From Coriobacteriaceae bacterium (GTDB taxonomy: Bacteria; Actinomycetota; Coriobacteriia; Coriobacteriales; Coriobacteriaceae): DNA of 11,194 bases. The position numbers were made by a program, and so were the translations under genes. The stretch covers positions 1 through 11,194 of the forward strand of contig CABJBO010000047.1 of NCBI GenBank assembly GCA_902363875.1, read 5' to 3'. How positions within the stretch are numbered: the stretch's first letter is position 1; each line of letters begins with the position of its first letter. The notes beneath the pieces are model-generated. The model had not been told where the DNA came from and searched no databases. It saw only the letters and a list, made by a program, of their open reading frames with translations. Of the stretch, positions 1 through 6,753 are shown piece after piece.

Positions 1-13
1 CAGCCATAAAAAA

Positions 14-47
14 GCCTCCCATTTCTTGTGTCCAAGAAATGGGAGGC
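14..47 (-). terminator. Rho-independent terminator of the DUF1593 gene
   Basis: A perfect 15-bp inverted repeat (arms 14-28 and 33-47) closes a 4-nt loop. Read on the minus strand, the stem is followed by a run of six T (A-run at 8-13 on the plus strand), the classic intrinsic terminator layout. It lies about 50 nt past the stop codon of the minus-strand gene at 99-1610. No T-run follows on the plus strand, so it should act on minus-strand transcripts only. Confidence 0.9.
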
Positions 48-98
48 AGTTCATTGGCGCCTGGGGACACTCTTTGTCGAATGTGGGCGTCGCCCTTG

Positions 99-1610
99 CT
101 ATGCCACAGTCACGGCGACCTGGGCGTAGCGGCTGCAGGGGCGCTCGGCGCGCGTCTGCACGGTAAGCGTGAGTACGAAGCGGTCACCGGGCTGCGCGTC
201 GGCGGGCACGATGAAAGCGGTGTCCACCGTGCATCCTTGCCACATCGACAGATCCTGGACGCCTGCATAGCTCGATGGGTCTACGGCCACATCCCAATGT
301 GCATCGAAGCCCTTGTCGTCGGGATCGACGATGGTTGCCGCAAGGGCGACGCGCTCGCCGGCTGCGGCGCTGCGGTCGGCCGTGACCTCGACAACATGTG
401 CCGGATGCGAGCAGATGGCCGGATCATGGGCGCACCATTGCGCGCGGGCGGCAAAGTTTTCCTGATAGGCACGCAGATAGGGATTGAGATTGTCGTCTGC
501 GGGCGTGCCGATGGAGGCAAAACCGGCGGGCGCGCTCGCATCGGGGTGTCCATCAAGAAACATGCGGCCCAGCAGCGTATCGAAGTCGCGGTCGTCGATG
601 CCGCGCAGGCCAAACGGCAGCAGTGGAATATAGGTCATGCTGTCGCCTTCGGCCATAAAGTCGCCGCGCTCAAACTGCACCGCGGGCATGCCTTCCAGGC
701 CCCAATCCAGGCGGGCATGCTTGCCAAACTGAAAGCGCTCGGGTTCGTTTTCGTAGACCTTACCATCGCCATAGAGCATATAGCGTGCCATGAGGGGGCC
801 GTTGCCCTGCGTGAGATTCTGCTCGGGCCAGGGAGCCTTAAACAGCGGCAGCGTATCGGGCTGAGCTGTTTTGGCGTCGAAATAGTTGCCATACATATAG
901 GGCGTACGCCAAAAGATGAGCTCGGGAAAGAGCTCGCGCCCATGGTCGAGCCACGAGTTGTCCTGTCCCACGCCATCGGCAACGCCCATCACGCGCACCT
1001 TCTGATAGACCTGCTGCTGCACGGCGGGCCACTCGGGCGTGGCGCGATAGCGCTCGGCAATACTCATGAGGGCGCGAACGATCGTATTCATACCACCCCA
1101 GCTGAGCAACCATAACGTACGCGGATCATCATCCAGAATCGCCTGCGCAATTACGCGAGACCCCTCAGTTTCCTCAGTCACATCACCCTCAAAGGCAACA
1201 TTTCCCACAAACGTACGCTCGATCATCTGGGCAGGCGTGGGAAACGGCGGTTCACCGGCGGCGTCCGCATTTGCCTGCAACTGCGGCCAAGCCTGGGCAT
1301 ATTCATTACTCCAGAGACTCTCAATCCAATGCTCGGGAAACGGCCGATACTCACGAAGCTCGCCAGCCAGCGGATCGGGCTCATGAGGCACAACAGCCCA
1401 CTCATAAGAGCGCCGCCCTTTGGTCCGCCAATGCGAATTCACCTCGCCGAGCGTATGAACCCCATCCCCAAGAAAGTGATACTGCGAAGCCGTATACACC
1501 ACAGCCTGAACATCAAGCAAGTTGAGATACAGAGCCAAATGAACAAGCGAGTTCATATCATCGACTTCCATATCAGTGGTAACAATCACCCGAGTCAACT
1601 TCTGGGACAT
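99..1610 (-). CDS. DUF1593 / nucleoside-hydrolase-like domain protein
   Basis: A 503-residue protein with no signal peptide, so probably cytoplasmic. Seen: an N-terminal TTDMEVDD motif (residues 11-18) resembling the Asp-rich calcium/ribose site of nucleoside hydrolases, a WGGMNT motif at 171-176, and EGDSMTYIPLLPFGLRG near 321-337, all in the order expected of DUF1593 proteins. Residues about 405-503 look like the Ig-like beta-sandwich C-terminal domain of that family. The length is normal for a complete member. Family members are annotated 'nucleoside hydrolase-like' or 'cellulose-binding'; the reaction is not established, so the substrate here is unknown. The start at 1610 is chosen because GGAG lies 8 nt upstream; an in-frame TTG at 1634 has no such site. 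A terminator lies 50 nt downstream. GC falls to about 48% in the first ~170 bp of the gene, against 65-70% near its 3' end. Family assignment is firm, function weak. Confidence 0.85.
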   Translation of the reverse strand: MSQKLTRVIVTTDMEVDDMNSLVHLALYLNLLDVQAVVYTASQYHFLGDGVHTLGEVNSHWRTKGRRSYEWAVVPHEPDPLAGELREYRPFPEHWIESLWSNEYAQAWPQLQANADAAGEPPFPTPAQMIERTFVGNVAFEGDVTEETEGSRVIAQAILDDDPRTLWLLSWGGMNTIVRALMSIAERYRATPEWPAVQQQVYQKVRVMGVADGVGQDNSWLDHGRELFPELIFWRTPYMYGNYFDAKTAQPDTLPLFKAPWPEQNLTQGNGPLMARYMLYGDGKVYENEPERFQFGKHARLDWGLEGMPAVQFERGDFMAEGDSMTYIPLLPFGLRGIDDRDFDTLLGRMFLDGHPDASAPAGFASIGTPADDNLNPYLRAYQENFAARAQWCAHDPAICSHPAHVVEVTADRSAAAGERVALAATIVDPDDKGFDAHWDVAVDPSSYAGVQDLSMWQGCTVDTAFIVPADAQPGDRFVLTLTVQTRAERPCSRYAQVAVTVA

Positions 1611-1873
1611 AGGAACAGCTCCAATCAAAATCAATTCAGCCAGTTACACGCAAGGCAAGACGGGACCCACGCTCACATCGCCACCGACCCGGCGGTCCGC
1701 CGGAAGCGCCCGGCCAGGGCCAATGACAATGGAAACGCAGCGGGGACCGGGGTTTAGCTTTGCAAACATTCCGCAGGGGGCATGGGGCGGCGCAGCGCGA
1801 AGCGCAAGGCGCCGGCCCATGCATGCCCGAGGACGTTTGCAAAGCTAAACCCCGGCCCCCGCGCTGGGACAGA
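1611..1873. other. Intergenic gap, structured, no gene
   Basis: This 263-bp gap lies between two minus-strand genes. It has no credible coding frame. It holds a short GC palindrome, CCGGCGG-T-CCGCCGG (1689-1703), and the large fold-back at 1741-1861. No T-tract follows either structure on the minus strand, so neither is a standard terminator for the esterase gene. Whether the two genes share a transcript across this gap cannot be told from the sequence. Confidence 0.7.
1741..1861. repeat. Large fold-back palindrome (REPIN/MITE-like)
   Basis: The outer arms 1741-1767 and 1835-1861 are complementary at 26 of 27 positions; the single mismatch would be G·T on the minus strand. Inner arms 1780-1793 and 1809-1822 match at 13 of 14, and the tip is GCGC-GAA-GCGC (1795-1805). 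The whole 121 nt can fold into one nearly continuous hairpin. It encodes nothing credible; short frames across it are symmetric artefacts of the palindrome. It could be a dispersed non-autonomous repeat or a transcript-stabilising structure. Confidence 0.8.
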
Positions 1874-3211
1874 TTACCGTTCGACCCTGGCCGACCACTC
1901 CCAGCAGCCCACCGGCTCACCGTCGATGAGTACGTTGCCCCCGTCGAAGTCTTGATAACACAGGTCGTTGAACTGGTGGATCCACACGCCGTGGTTGAAC
2001 GTCTTCTTGGCCGAGCCGTCGGCCTCGCGATACACGCCGGTCAGGTCCTCGACATGGCTAAAGTAGGTGAGATGCACGTTGGCGCCGGCACCGCGCAGGC
2101 GCGCGAACAGCGGCAGCACGGTCTGTTGCGGTGACACAAGCTCGTCGCCCTTGGAGTGCGTAAACCACAGCGGCGTCTTGGCGAGCGCGGCCACGTCCTC
2201 GTCCGTGGCGTTGTACCACGGGGCGCAGCAGGGAAGGCCCGCGGCGAAGAAATCGGGGTAGTCGGCGCACAGGCGCAGGGTCATAAAGCCGCCGTTGGAA
2301 AGACCGGCGACCACGATGCGGTCGGTGTCGATGCGGTCGGCATGCTCGGCGACAAACTCGTCGATAAGCGCCTTGAGCACGGAGGAGTAGATGCTCTGGT
2401 TGGAGCGACCGAGTTGTTCGACGCCGTTGTCCATCCAAAACGTGGGCGACTGCGGCACGAGCACCCAGGCAAAGCCGCCAAAGTAGCGCTGGATCTGCGC
2501 CTGGCTAATGGCCGTCACGCGGTTGCCGATATAGGCGCGCGTAGCGCCTTCGCCTTGCGTGGCGCCCTTGCCCTCGCCGGCGCCGTGCAGATACACCACG
2601 AGCGGTGCCCTTTGGGGCACGACCGTCGCCTCGGGCGCAAAGGGGTTGAAGCATGCCGAGTCCTCGGCCTTAAAGCTGGGCTCAAAGAAGCCGTATTCGA
2701 GCGCGATACCGTCGACGGCGGTCTTTTGCGTGTCGTTGCTCCAGCCTTTGAGCGCAGGGCAGATATCGCCACGGCAGGTGTCGAAGACCAGGCCGCAGGT
2801 GGGATCGTCGCCGTCGTTGCCGGGAAGAGCCGCGAGCTGCGTGATGTGCAACTGGTCATCGAGCATGCGCGAGCCCATGACGCCGCCTTCGATCTTTTTG
2901 GTCAGGCGCTGCTCGGCGACCTCGAGCGCCACATGGGTGCCCACGGCGAGCTTACGTCCGTTCTCGTCGCACGGATATGCGGCGAGAATGTCGATGTAAC
3001 CCACGGAGGGCGCGGCATGGTCGGCGCCGCGTTCCTTGCGCATCAGAACATCGCCCGAGCGCTCGTGACGCTCTACATATATATGGAAGGTGTTCGCGTC
3101 GATGTCGTTGGCGCGCACGGTGCAGGGCAGGTCGAGTACGACCTTGCTGATCCAGGGGCCAAAGTCGCCCAAGGTGGTGACGGTTGCGTAGGTACACAAT
3201 TTGAGTTCCAT
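1874..3211 (-). CDS. Alpha/beta-hydrolase (esterase / prolyl-oligopeptidase-like)
   Basis: A 445-residue protein without a signal peptide. Residues 1-130 appear beta-rich, like the Ig-like N-terminal domain seen in some esterases. Residues about 200-445 form an alpha/beta-hydrolase: oxyanion region VYLHGAG at 206-212, nucleophile elbow GLSNGG at 303-308 (Ser305), acid in HSKGDELV (Asp356), and a C-terminal histidine in NHGVWIH (His407 or His412). The triad order Ser-Asp-His is normal. It probably hydrolyses an ester or peptide bond in the cytoplasm; substrate unknown. The start at 3211 is chosen over an in-frame ATG at 3268 because GGGAGG sits 6 nt before it and the 19 extra residues are not domain-like. 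It is transcribed away from the PTS gene and shares its control region. A 16-bp palindrome lies 48 nt upstream of the start. Confidence 0.87.
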   Translation of the reverse strand: MELKLCTYATVTTLGDFGPWISKVVLDLPCTVRANDIDANTFHIYVERHERSGDVLMRKERGADHAAPSVGYIDILAAYPCDENGRKLAVGTHVALEVAEQRLTKKIEGGVMGSRMLDDQLHITQLAALPGNDGDDPTCGLVFDTCRGDICPALKGWSNDTQKTAVDGIALEYGFFEPSFKAEDSACFNPFAPEATVVPQRAPLVVYLHGAGEGKGATQGEGATRAYIGNRVTAISQAQIQRYFGGFAWVLVPQSPTFWMDNGVEQLGRSNQSIYSSVLKALIDEFVAEHADRIDTDRIVVAGLSNGGFMTLRLCADYPDFFAAGLPCCAPWYNATDEDVAALAKTPLWFTHSKGDELVSPQQTVLPLFARLRGAGANVHLTYFSHVEDLTGVYREADGSAKKTFNHGVWIHQFNDLCYQDFDGGNVLIDGEPVGCWEWSARVER

Positions 3212-3259
3212 GAGCTGCCTCCCTTGCGCCGCGAATGCCTGGCATCTGCGGCAATACAA

Positions 3260-3275
3260 ACTAAACATGTTTAGT
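3260..3275. promoter_or_regulatory. Perfect 16-bp operator palindrome ACTAAACATGTTTAGT
   Basis: A perfect inverted repeat 48 nt upstream of the esterase start codon. On the minus strand it is flanked by weak promoter-like hexamers TTACAC (3279-3274) and TGTATT (3258-3253) 15 nt apart, so a bound dimer would block that promoter. The half-site TAAAC recurs in the second palindrome at 3340-3361. The promoter assignment is weak; the palindrome is certain. Confidence 0.6.
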
Positions 3276-3339
3276 GTAATCTAGAATTGAAGAATAACCA
3301 GATGAACTCGGTAAACGGCAAAATTGAACACGTCGTGAA

Positions 3340-3361
3340 CTACTAAACGTATGTTTACTAG
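3340..3361. promoter_or_regulatory. Imperfect operator palindrome CTA-n-TAAAC-GTAT-GTTTA-n-TAG
   Basis: A 22-bp dyad symmetric except for one C/C pair on each flank and part of the 4-nt centre. It shares the TAAAC/GTTTA half-sites of the 3260-3275 palindrome but with a 4-nt rather than 2-nt centre. It lies mid-way in the divergent region and could serve either gene. Confidence 0.5.
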
Positions 3362-3553
3362 CTTCTAGCAGGGATTCTGTTGATGAGTTAACAGATCAGT
3401 GAGGTGTTCATCAAAATAAAATCCCACGTAAATGGCTATATATCAATAGAGGGTCAAAGAGACCATCTCCCGCCATTCAAATACGTTCACCCCCGATTTC
3501 CTACCGTTCACCGGACTGTAGACGGCAAAATTGCCATAAATTCGGCGCTCCGT

Positions 3554-3595
3554 GTAAACTAAAGCCCGTAAACGTTCAGTAAACACCTTGTTTAC
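3554..3595. promoter_or_regulatory. Cluster of four GTAAAC/GTTTAC half-sites upstream of the PTS gene
   Basis: GTAAAC occurs at 3554-3559, 3568-3573 and 3579-3584, and its complement GTTTAC at 3590-3595. The last two form an inverted pair with a 5-nt spacer. The last three are 11 bp apart, about one helical turn, so a protein could bind them on one face. The GTAAACGTTCAG at 3568-3579 resembles a LacI-family/cre-type operator. The cluster lies about 105-150 bp before the PTS start codon. Confidence 0.55.
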
Positions 3596-3631
3596 AAAAG
3601 CGTATCCAAGGGTCCGGCAACCGTAAGGGGT

Positions 3632-3637
3632 TATAGT
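3632..3637 (+). promoter_or_regulatory. Candidate -10 box (TATAGT) for the PTS gene
   Basis: TATAGT differs from TATAAT at one position and lies 64 nt before the PTS start codon, just downstream of the GTAAAC cluster. No good -35 hexamer is present 16-18 nt upstream, which would fit an activated or otherwise atypical promoter, or a chance match. A small hairpin (GTGCC 3653-3657 with GGCAC 3674-3678, inner GCCC/GGGC) follows in the presumed leader. Confidence 0.3.
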
Positions 3638-3701
3638 CGCCGGGCCAAAGGCGTGCCTAAGCCCAAGGGGGCTGGCACACGAAGATATGGGGAGGGGTCC
3701 C

Positions 3702-5129
3702 ATGGCAGTAGATAACAAGCAGATTGCCACCGATGTCCTCGAGCTCGTGGGCGGTGCGGAGAATGTTTCCGTTGCCACCAACTGCATGACGCGCCTGCGT
3801 CTGACGCTCAAGGATAACAGCAAGGCCGACGTGGAGAAGATCAAGAAGGTCAAGGGTGTTCTGGGTTGCCAGTTTGCCGGCAGCCAGCTCCAGGTCATCA
3901 TCGGCCAGAACGTGCCCAAGGTGCTCGCCGAGTTCGTCGCCATCTCCGGTGTCAAGCAGGGTGAGGCCGTCAACGAGAACCTCGATGCTCCCAAGGAGAA
4001 GTTCGAGCTCAAGAACCTGCCCAATATCATCCTCGACTATCTGTCGGGCTCCATGACCCAGCTCATCCCGCTGCTCATGGCCGGCGGTCTGTTCCGTACC
4101 ATCGCGGCCGTCCTCGGCCCCACCATGCTCGGTGTGCTCTCGGCCGACGACCCGACCTATACGTTCCTCTACACCACGCTGTACGAGGCCACGTTCACCT
4201 TTATCCCCATCTACCTGGGTTATGCCGCGGCTAAGAAGCTCGGCGCCAGCCCGGTGCTCGGCATGCTGCTCGGTGGCGCCCTCATGGCTCCTTCCGTGGT
4301 GAGCGTCGCCACCCAGGAGGGCGGCGGAATCATCTCCGTCTACGGCATCCAGATCGCCGCTGCCAACTATCAGCAGTCCGTCCTGCCGATCATCCTTTCG
4401 GTGCCCGTCCTCTACTTCATCGAGAAGTTCTTTAAGAAGGTCATGCCCGACGTGCTCTCCACGGTCTTCACGCCGTTCTGCACCATGATCGTCACCATCC
4501 CCATCGCCTTCATCGTCCTCGCTCCGATCGGCAACGAGATCGGTACGCTGATCGCCAACGCCCTCTTCGGCCTTGCTGACCTTGGCGGCATCGGCATCCT
4601 GATCGTCATGGCCATCCTCGGCGCCTTCTGGCAGCTCTTCGTGGTCTGCGGCATGCACATGCCCGTCATCCTGCTCGCCCAGGTTCAGATCATCGCTGCC
4701 GGTTACGATCCCTTCGTCTTCGTTTCCACCAACTGCGCTATGGCCGCTGTCTGGGGCTGCGCCTTCGGTGCCTTCCTCAAGATGAAGAACCCCGACGAGA
4801 AGTCTCTCGCCATCGGTTACGTCATCTCCGCCATCGCCGGCGGCGTCACCGAGCCCGCGCTCTTCGGCATCCTCATGCGCTTCCGTCGCACCATGTTTGG
4901 CATGTTCATCGGCGGTGCTATCGGCGCTGTGTTCTCCGGCCTCATGGGTGTTACCTACTACCTCGCAGGCGGTGCCTCCAACTTCCTGGTCTTCACCAAC
5001 TACCTGCAGGGTGGCCAGATGAACACCGTCTGGGCTATTGTTGGTATGGCAATCTCCTTTGTCATCGCCGCTGCCGTCGTCTTTGCCTGCGGCTTCTCCA
5101 AGGAGGAACTCGCCGAGATGGAGGCCTAA
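3702..5129 (+). CDS. PTS transporter subunit EIIBC, glucose/beta-glucoside superfamily
   Basis: A 475-residue membrane permease of the phosphoenolpyruvate phosphotransferase system, which imports a sugar and phosphorylates it. Residues 1-80 are an EIIB domain with the phosphorylated cysteine in TNCMTRLR (Cys28). From about 105 on is EIIC: many hydrophobic segments, LGYAAAKKLGASPVLGM near 172-188, FWQLFVVCGMHMP (His319), and the substrate-site motif GGVTEPALFG (Glu384). The order B-C and these motifs match BglF/ScrA/TreB-type permeases. No EIIA domain follows EIIC, so a separate EIIA must supply phosphate. Substrate specificity cannot be read from sequence. The start at 3702 has GGAGG 6 nt upstream; the in-frame ATG at 3687 would overlap that site. 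Strong C-ending codon bias suggests high expression when induced. Confidence 0.93.
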   Translation: MAVDNKQIATDVLELVGGAENVSVATNCMTRLRLTLKDNSKADVEKIKKVKGVLGCQFAGSQLQVIIGQNVPKVLAEFVAISGVKQGEAVNENLDAPKEKFELKNLPNIILDYLSGSMTQLIPLLMAGGLFRTIAAVLGPTMLGVLSADDPTYTFLYTTLYEATFTFIPIYLGYAAAKKLGASPVLGMLLGGALMAPSVVSVATQEGGGIISVYGIQIAAANYQQSVLPIILSVPVLYFIEKFFKKVMPDVLSTVFTPFCTMIVTIPIAFIVLAPIGNEIGTLIANALFGLADLGGIGILIVMAILGAFWQLFVVCGMHMPVILLAQVQIIAAGYDPFVFVSTNCAMAAVWGCAFGAFLKMKNPDEKSLAIGYVISAIAGGVTEPALFGILMRFRRTMFGMFIGGAIGAVFSGLMGVTYYLAGGASNFLVFTNYLQGGQMNTVWAIVGMAISFVIAAAVVFACGFSKEELAEMEA

Positions 5130-5170
5130 GGCCAAACCGTTCGGTCACATATGACCTCACCTACACGACA

Positions 5171-5202
5171 GGGCCCCGTCAGGCGTAAGCCCGGCGGGGC
5201 CC
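5171..5202 (+). terminator. Terminator-like hairpin after the PTS gene
   Basis: GGGCCCCG (5171-5178) pairs with CGGGGCCC (5195-5202), with an inner GGC-GTAA-GCC stem-loop (5182-5191). The tail is TTCTTGC, a weak T-tract. It lies 42 nt past the EIIBC stop. It probably ends or attenuates the PTS transcript before the glycoside hydrolase gene; partial read-through is plausible. Confidence 0.65.
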
Positions 5203-5250
5203 TTCTTGCAAGGTAGACTGATGGGGCGGACGGTATTCGCCCGCGATGGT

Positions 5251-5309
5251 TTGCCAAGCGGCGGGGGCTTTCGCGCGGGGTTACCGCGAAAGCCCTCGGC
5301 GGTTCGCAA
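5251..5309 (+). promoter_or_regulatory. Long leader hairpin upstream of the DUF4038 gene
   Basis: A perfect 11-bp core (5265-5275 with 5285-5295, GGGCTTTCGCG/CGCGAAAGCCC) is extended outward by imperfect pairing (TTTGC...GCAAA) into arms of about 26 nt with four mismatches and a 9-nt loop. It ends about 28 nt before the start codon, just before the ribosome binding site. There is no T-tract. It could be an RNA control element or a repeat; the family is not recognised. Confidence 0.5.
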
Positions 5310-5337
5310 ATCCTTTATCAAACGAAAGGACATGCAG

Positions 5338-6651
5338 ATGAGTTTGGGAAAGCTGACCGTCAACGGTCGCCAGGATGGCTTTTTGTGCGAGGGCAAACCG
5401 TTCTTCTGGTTTGCCGATACGTGCTGGAGCGCATTTACGAGCATTGCCGAGGATGACTGGAACTACTACCTGACCCGCCGTGCCGAGCAGGGCATGAATG
5501 TGCTGCAGATCAACACGCTGCCGCAGTGGGACCGCTGCTGCCCCGACCTGGGCATTTGGCCCTATGCCAGCGAGGACGGCGTGCACTTTGATTGGTCCCG
5601 TCCCAACCAGGCATATTGGGACCGCGCCGCCGCCATGTGCCGTGCTGCCGTCGAGCACGGCATCCGTCCGGCGCTCGTGCTTATGTGGTGCAACTACGTG
5701 CCCGGTACCTGGGGTGCCAAGATCGCCGAGCGTTGCGGCGCCGAGGTTATGCCGCGTGAGGAGGTTCGCGTCCACGTTGCCCGCGTCGTCGAGAACCTGG
5801 GCGAGTTCAACCCCGTCTACGTGGTGACGGGCGATACCGACTTTGCCGGCGACGAGGCGATCGCCTATTACGAGGACGCGCTCGACGAGGTCGTCAAGCG
5901 CGCGCCCGAGGCGCTGCGCACCATGCATATCAACCGCGCCAATCGCACCATTCCGGCGCAGTATCTGGACCGTCTGGACTTTTATATGTTCCAGCCCGGC
6001 CACAACTACGAGGGCCAGCCCGAGGCATGGCGTCTGCCGCAGGACTTTATCGCCAACTACCCTAAAAAGCCGATGGTCAACTCTGAGCCTTGTTACGAGC
6101 AGATGGGTGCGTCGCGCAATGTGTACTGGCGCTTCACCGCGCAGGATTGCCGCGCGAGCGTATGGTCGTCGATTCTTGCCGGCGCCAGCGCGGGTGTGAC
6201 CTATGGCGCGCACGGTGTTTGGAACTGGCAGACTAGCAAGAGCCAGGGCTCGGTGTTGGGCGAGGGCTTCGATATGCCGTTCCGCTGGCAGGAGTGTCTG
6301 CAGTTTGCGGGCGTTTGGGACTTTGGCGCGATCGAGCATGTGCTTGCCGGCCTGGGTGCTACGGCTGGCGACGACGCACTTGCCGTGGTTCCGGCGCAGG
6401 AGCTCCTCGATGACGCGCGCGAGGCCATTCGTGTGGCGCGCGTTGGCGATCGCGTCGTCACGTACCTGCCGCGCACCACGGCGCTCAAGTTTAAGCTCGA
6501 CGGCGCGCGTGGCTGGACGGCGACGGTCCTCGACATGGAAGACAAGCGCGTCGCCAAGCTGCCCGTTCGCGACAACGGTGACGGCACCGTGCGCGTGGCT
6601 CAGCATCCCTTTGAGCACGACGCCCTGGTGATCCTGACCCCTGGGCGCTAA
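5338..6651 (+). CDS. DUF4038 glycoside hydrolase (GH140/apiosidase-like)
   Basis: A 437-residue protein with no signal peptide. Residues about 8-330 form a TIM-barrel of the DUF4038 type: FFWFADTCWSAF (22-33), EQGMNVLQINTLPQWD (50-65), candidate acid/base in VVTGDTDF (Asp166 or Asp168), candidate nucleophile in VNSEPCYE (Glu250), and YGAHGVWNWQ (289-298). Residues about 340-437 form the small beta-sandwich usually found after it. Characterised relatives (GH140) remove D-apiose from pectin; many others are uncharacterised, so the substrate is open. The start at 5338 has AAAGGA 7 nt upstream; the ATG at 5332 would be only 1 nt away. It follows the PTS gene by 208 bp, behind a terminator-like hairpin and a second leader hairpin, so it may have its own control. 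No clear terminator follows. Confidence 0.87.
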   Translation: MSLGKLTVNGRQDGFLCEGKPFFWFADTCWSAFTSIAEDDWNYYLTRRAEQGMNVLQINTLPQWDRCCPDLGIWPYASEDGVHFDWSRPNQAYWDRAAAMCRAAVEHGIRPALVLMWCNYVPGTWGAKIAERCGAEVMPREEVRVHVARVVENLGEFNPVYVVTGDTDFAGDEAIAYYEDALDEVVKRAPEALRTMHINRANRTIPAQYLDRLDFYMFQPGHNYEGQPEAWRLPQDFIANYPKKPMVNSEPCYEQMGASRNVYWRFTAQDCRASVWSSILAGASAGVTYGAHGVWNWQTSKSQGSVLGEGFDMPFRWQECLQFAGVWDFGAIEHVLAGLGATAGDDALAVVPAQELLDDAREAIRVARVGDRVVTYLPRTTALKFKLDGARGWTATVLDMEDKRVAKLPVRDNGDGTVRVAQHPFEHDALVILTPGR

Positions 6652-6695
6652 CGGCTCTTCTCCAACATTTACAACCCAGTCCCTTTCATAAGGCT

Positions 6696-6753
6696 GCGAC
6701 GGAATGGTTCCTGCATGACGGCTTTAAGCTGTCAAGGGGAGCCATTCCGCCGC
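6696..6753. repeat. Long nested hairpin
   Basis: Outer arms 6700-6711 and 6738-6749 (CGGAATGGTTCC/GGAGCCATTCCG) pair over 12 bp with one wobble and extend four more positions outward with one mismatch. Inside is TGACGGCTT-T-AAGCTGTCA (6716-6734). The whole folds into one long stem between convergent genes. It may be a dispersed repeat or a bidirectional transcript end without a T-tract. Confidence 0.6.

Larger units (their letters stand above)
3212..3701. promoter_or_regulatory. Divergent control region of esterase and PTS genes
   Basis: A 490-bp, AT-richer gap between divergent genes with no plausible coding frame. It holds two palindromes built on TAAAC/GTTTA (3260-3275 and 3340-3361) and repeated GTRAAC hexamers at 3311, 3335, 3353, 3485, 3506, 3554, 3568, 3579 and 3590 (either strand). 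A 12-bp direct repeat ACGGCAAAATTG occurs at 3315-3326 and 3522-3533. GTAAAC/GTTTAC half-sites joined by CG are typical of LacI-family operators, so a LacI-type sugar repressor is a reasonable guess; no regulator gene lies in the window. Confidence 0.65.

Noticed and set aside
39..1115. Plus-strand 358-codon open frame
   Set aside because: Antisense to the DUF1593 gene; its start lies in the terminator hairpin and it has no family resemblance.
1636..1920. Short frames on both strands across the fold-back palindrome
   Set aside because: They encode the same short peptide from both arms because of the inverted repeat, and have no ribosome site.
2156..3274. Plus-strand 372-codon open frame
   Set aside because: Antisense to the alpha/beta-hydrolase, whose catalytic motifs are intact.
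3596..3701. A BglG/LicT-type antiterminator site before the PTS gene
   Set aside because: The small hairpin at 3653-3678 does not look like a RAT site and no overlapping terminator follows it.
3657..5135. Minus-strand 492-codon open frame, very rich in Asp, Glu, Gly and His
   Set aside because: It is antisense to the EIIBC gene, and its odd composition is what reversed C-ending codons produce. It has no domain pattern.
5281..6618. Minus-strand 445-codon open frame
   Set aside because: Antisense to the DUF4038 gene, which has conserved catalytic motifs and a ribosome site.
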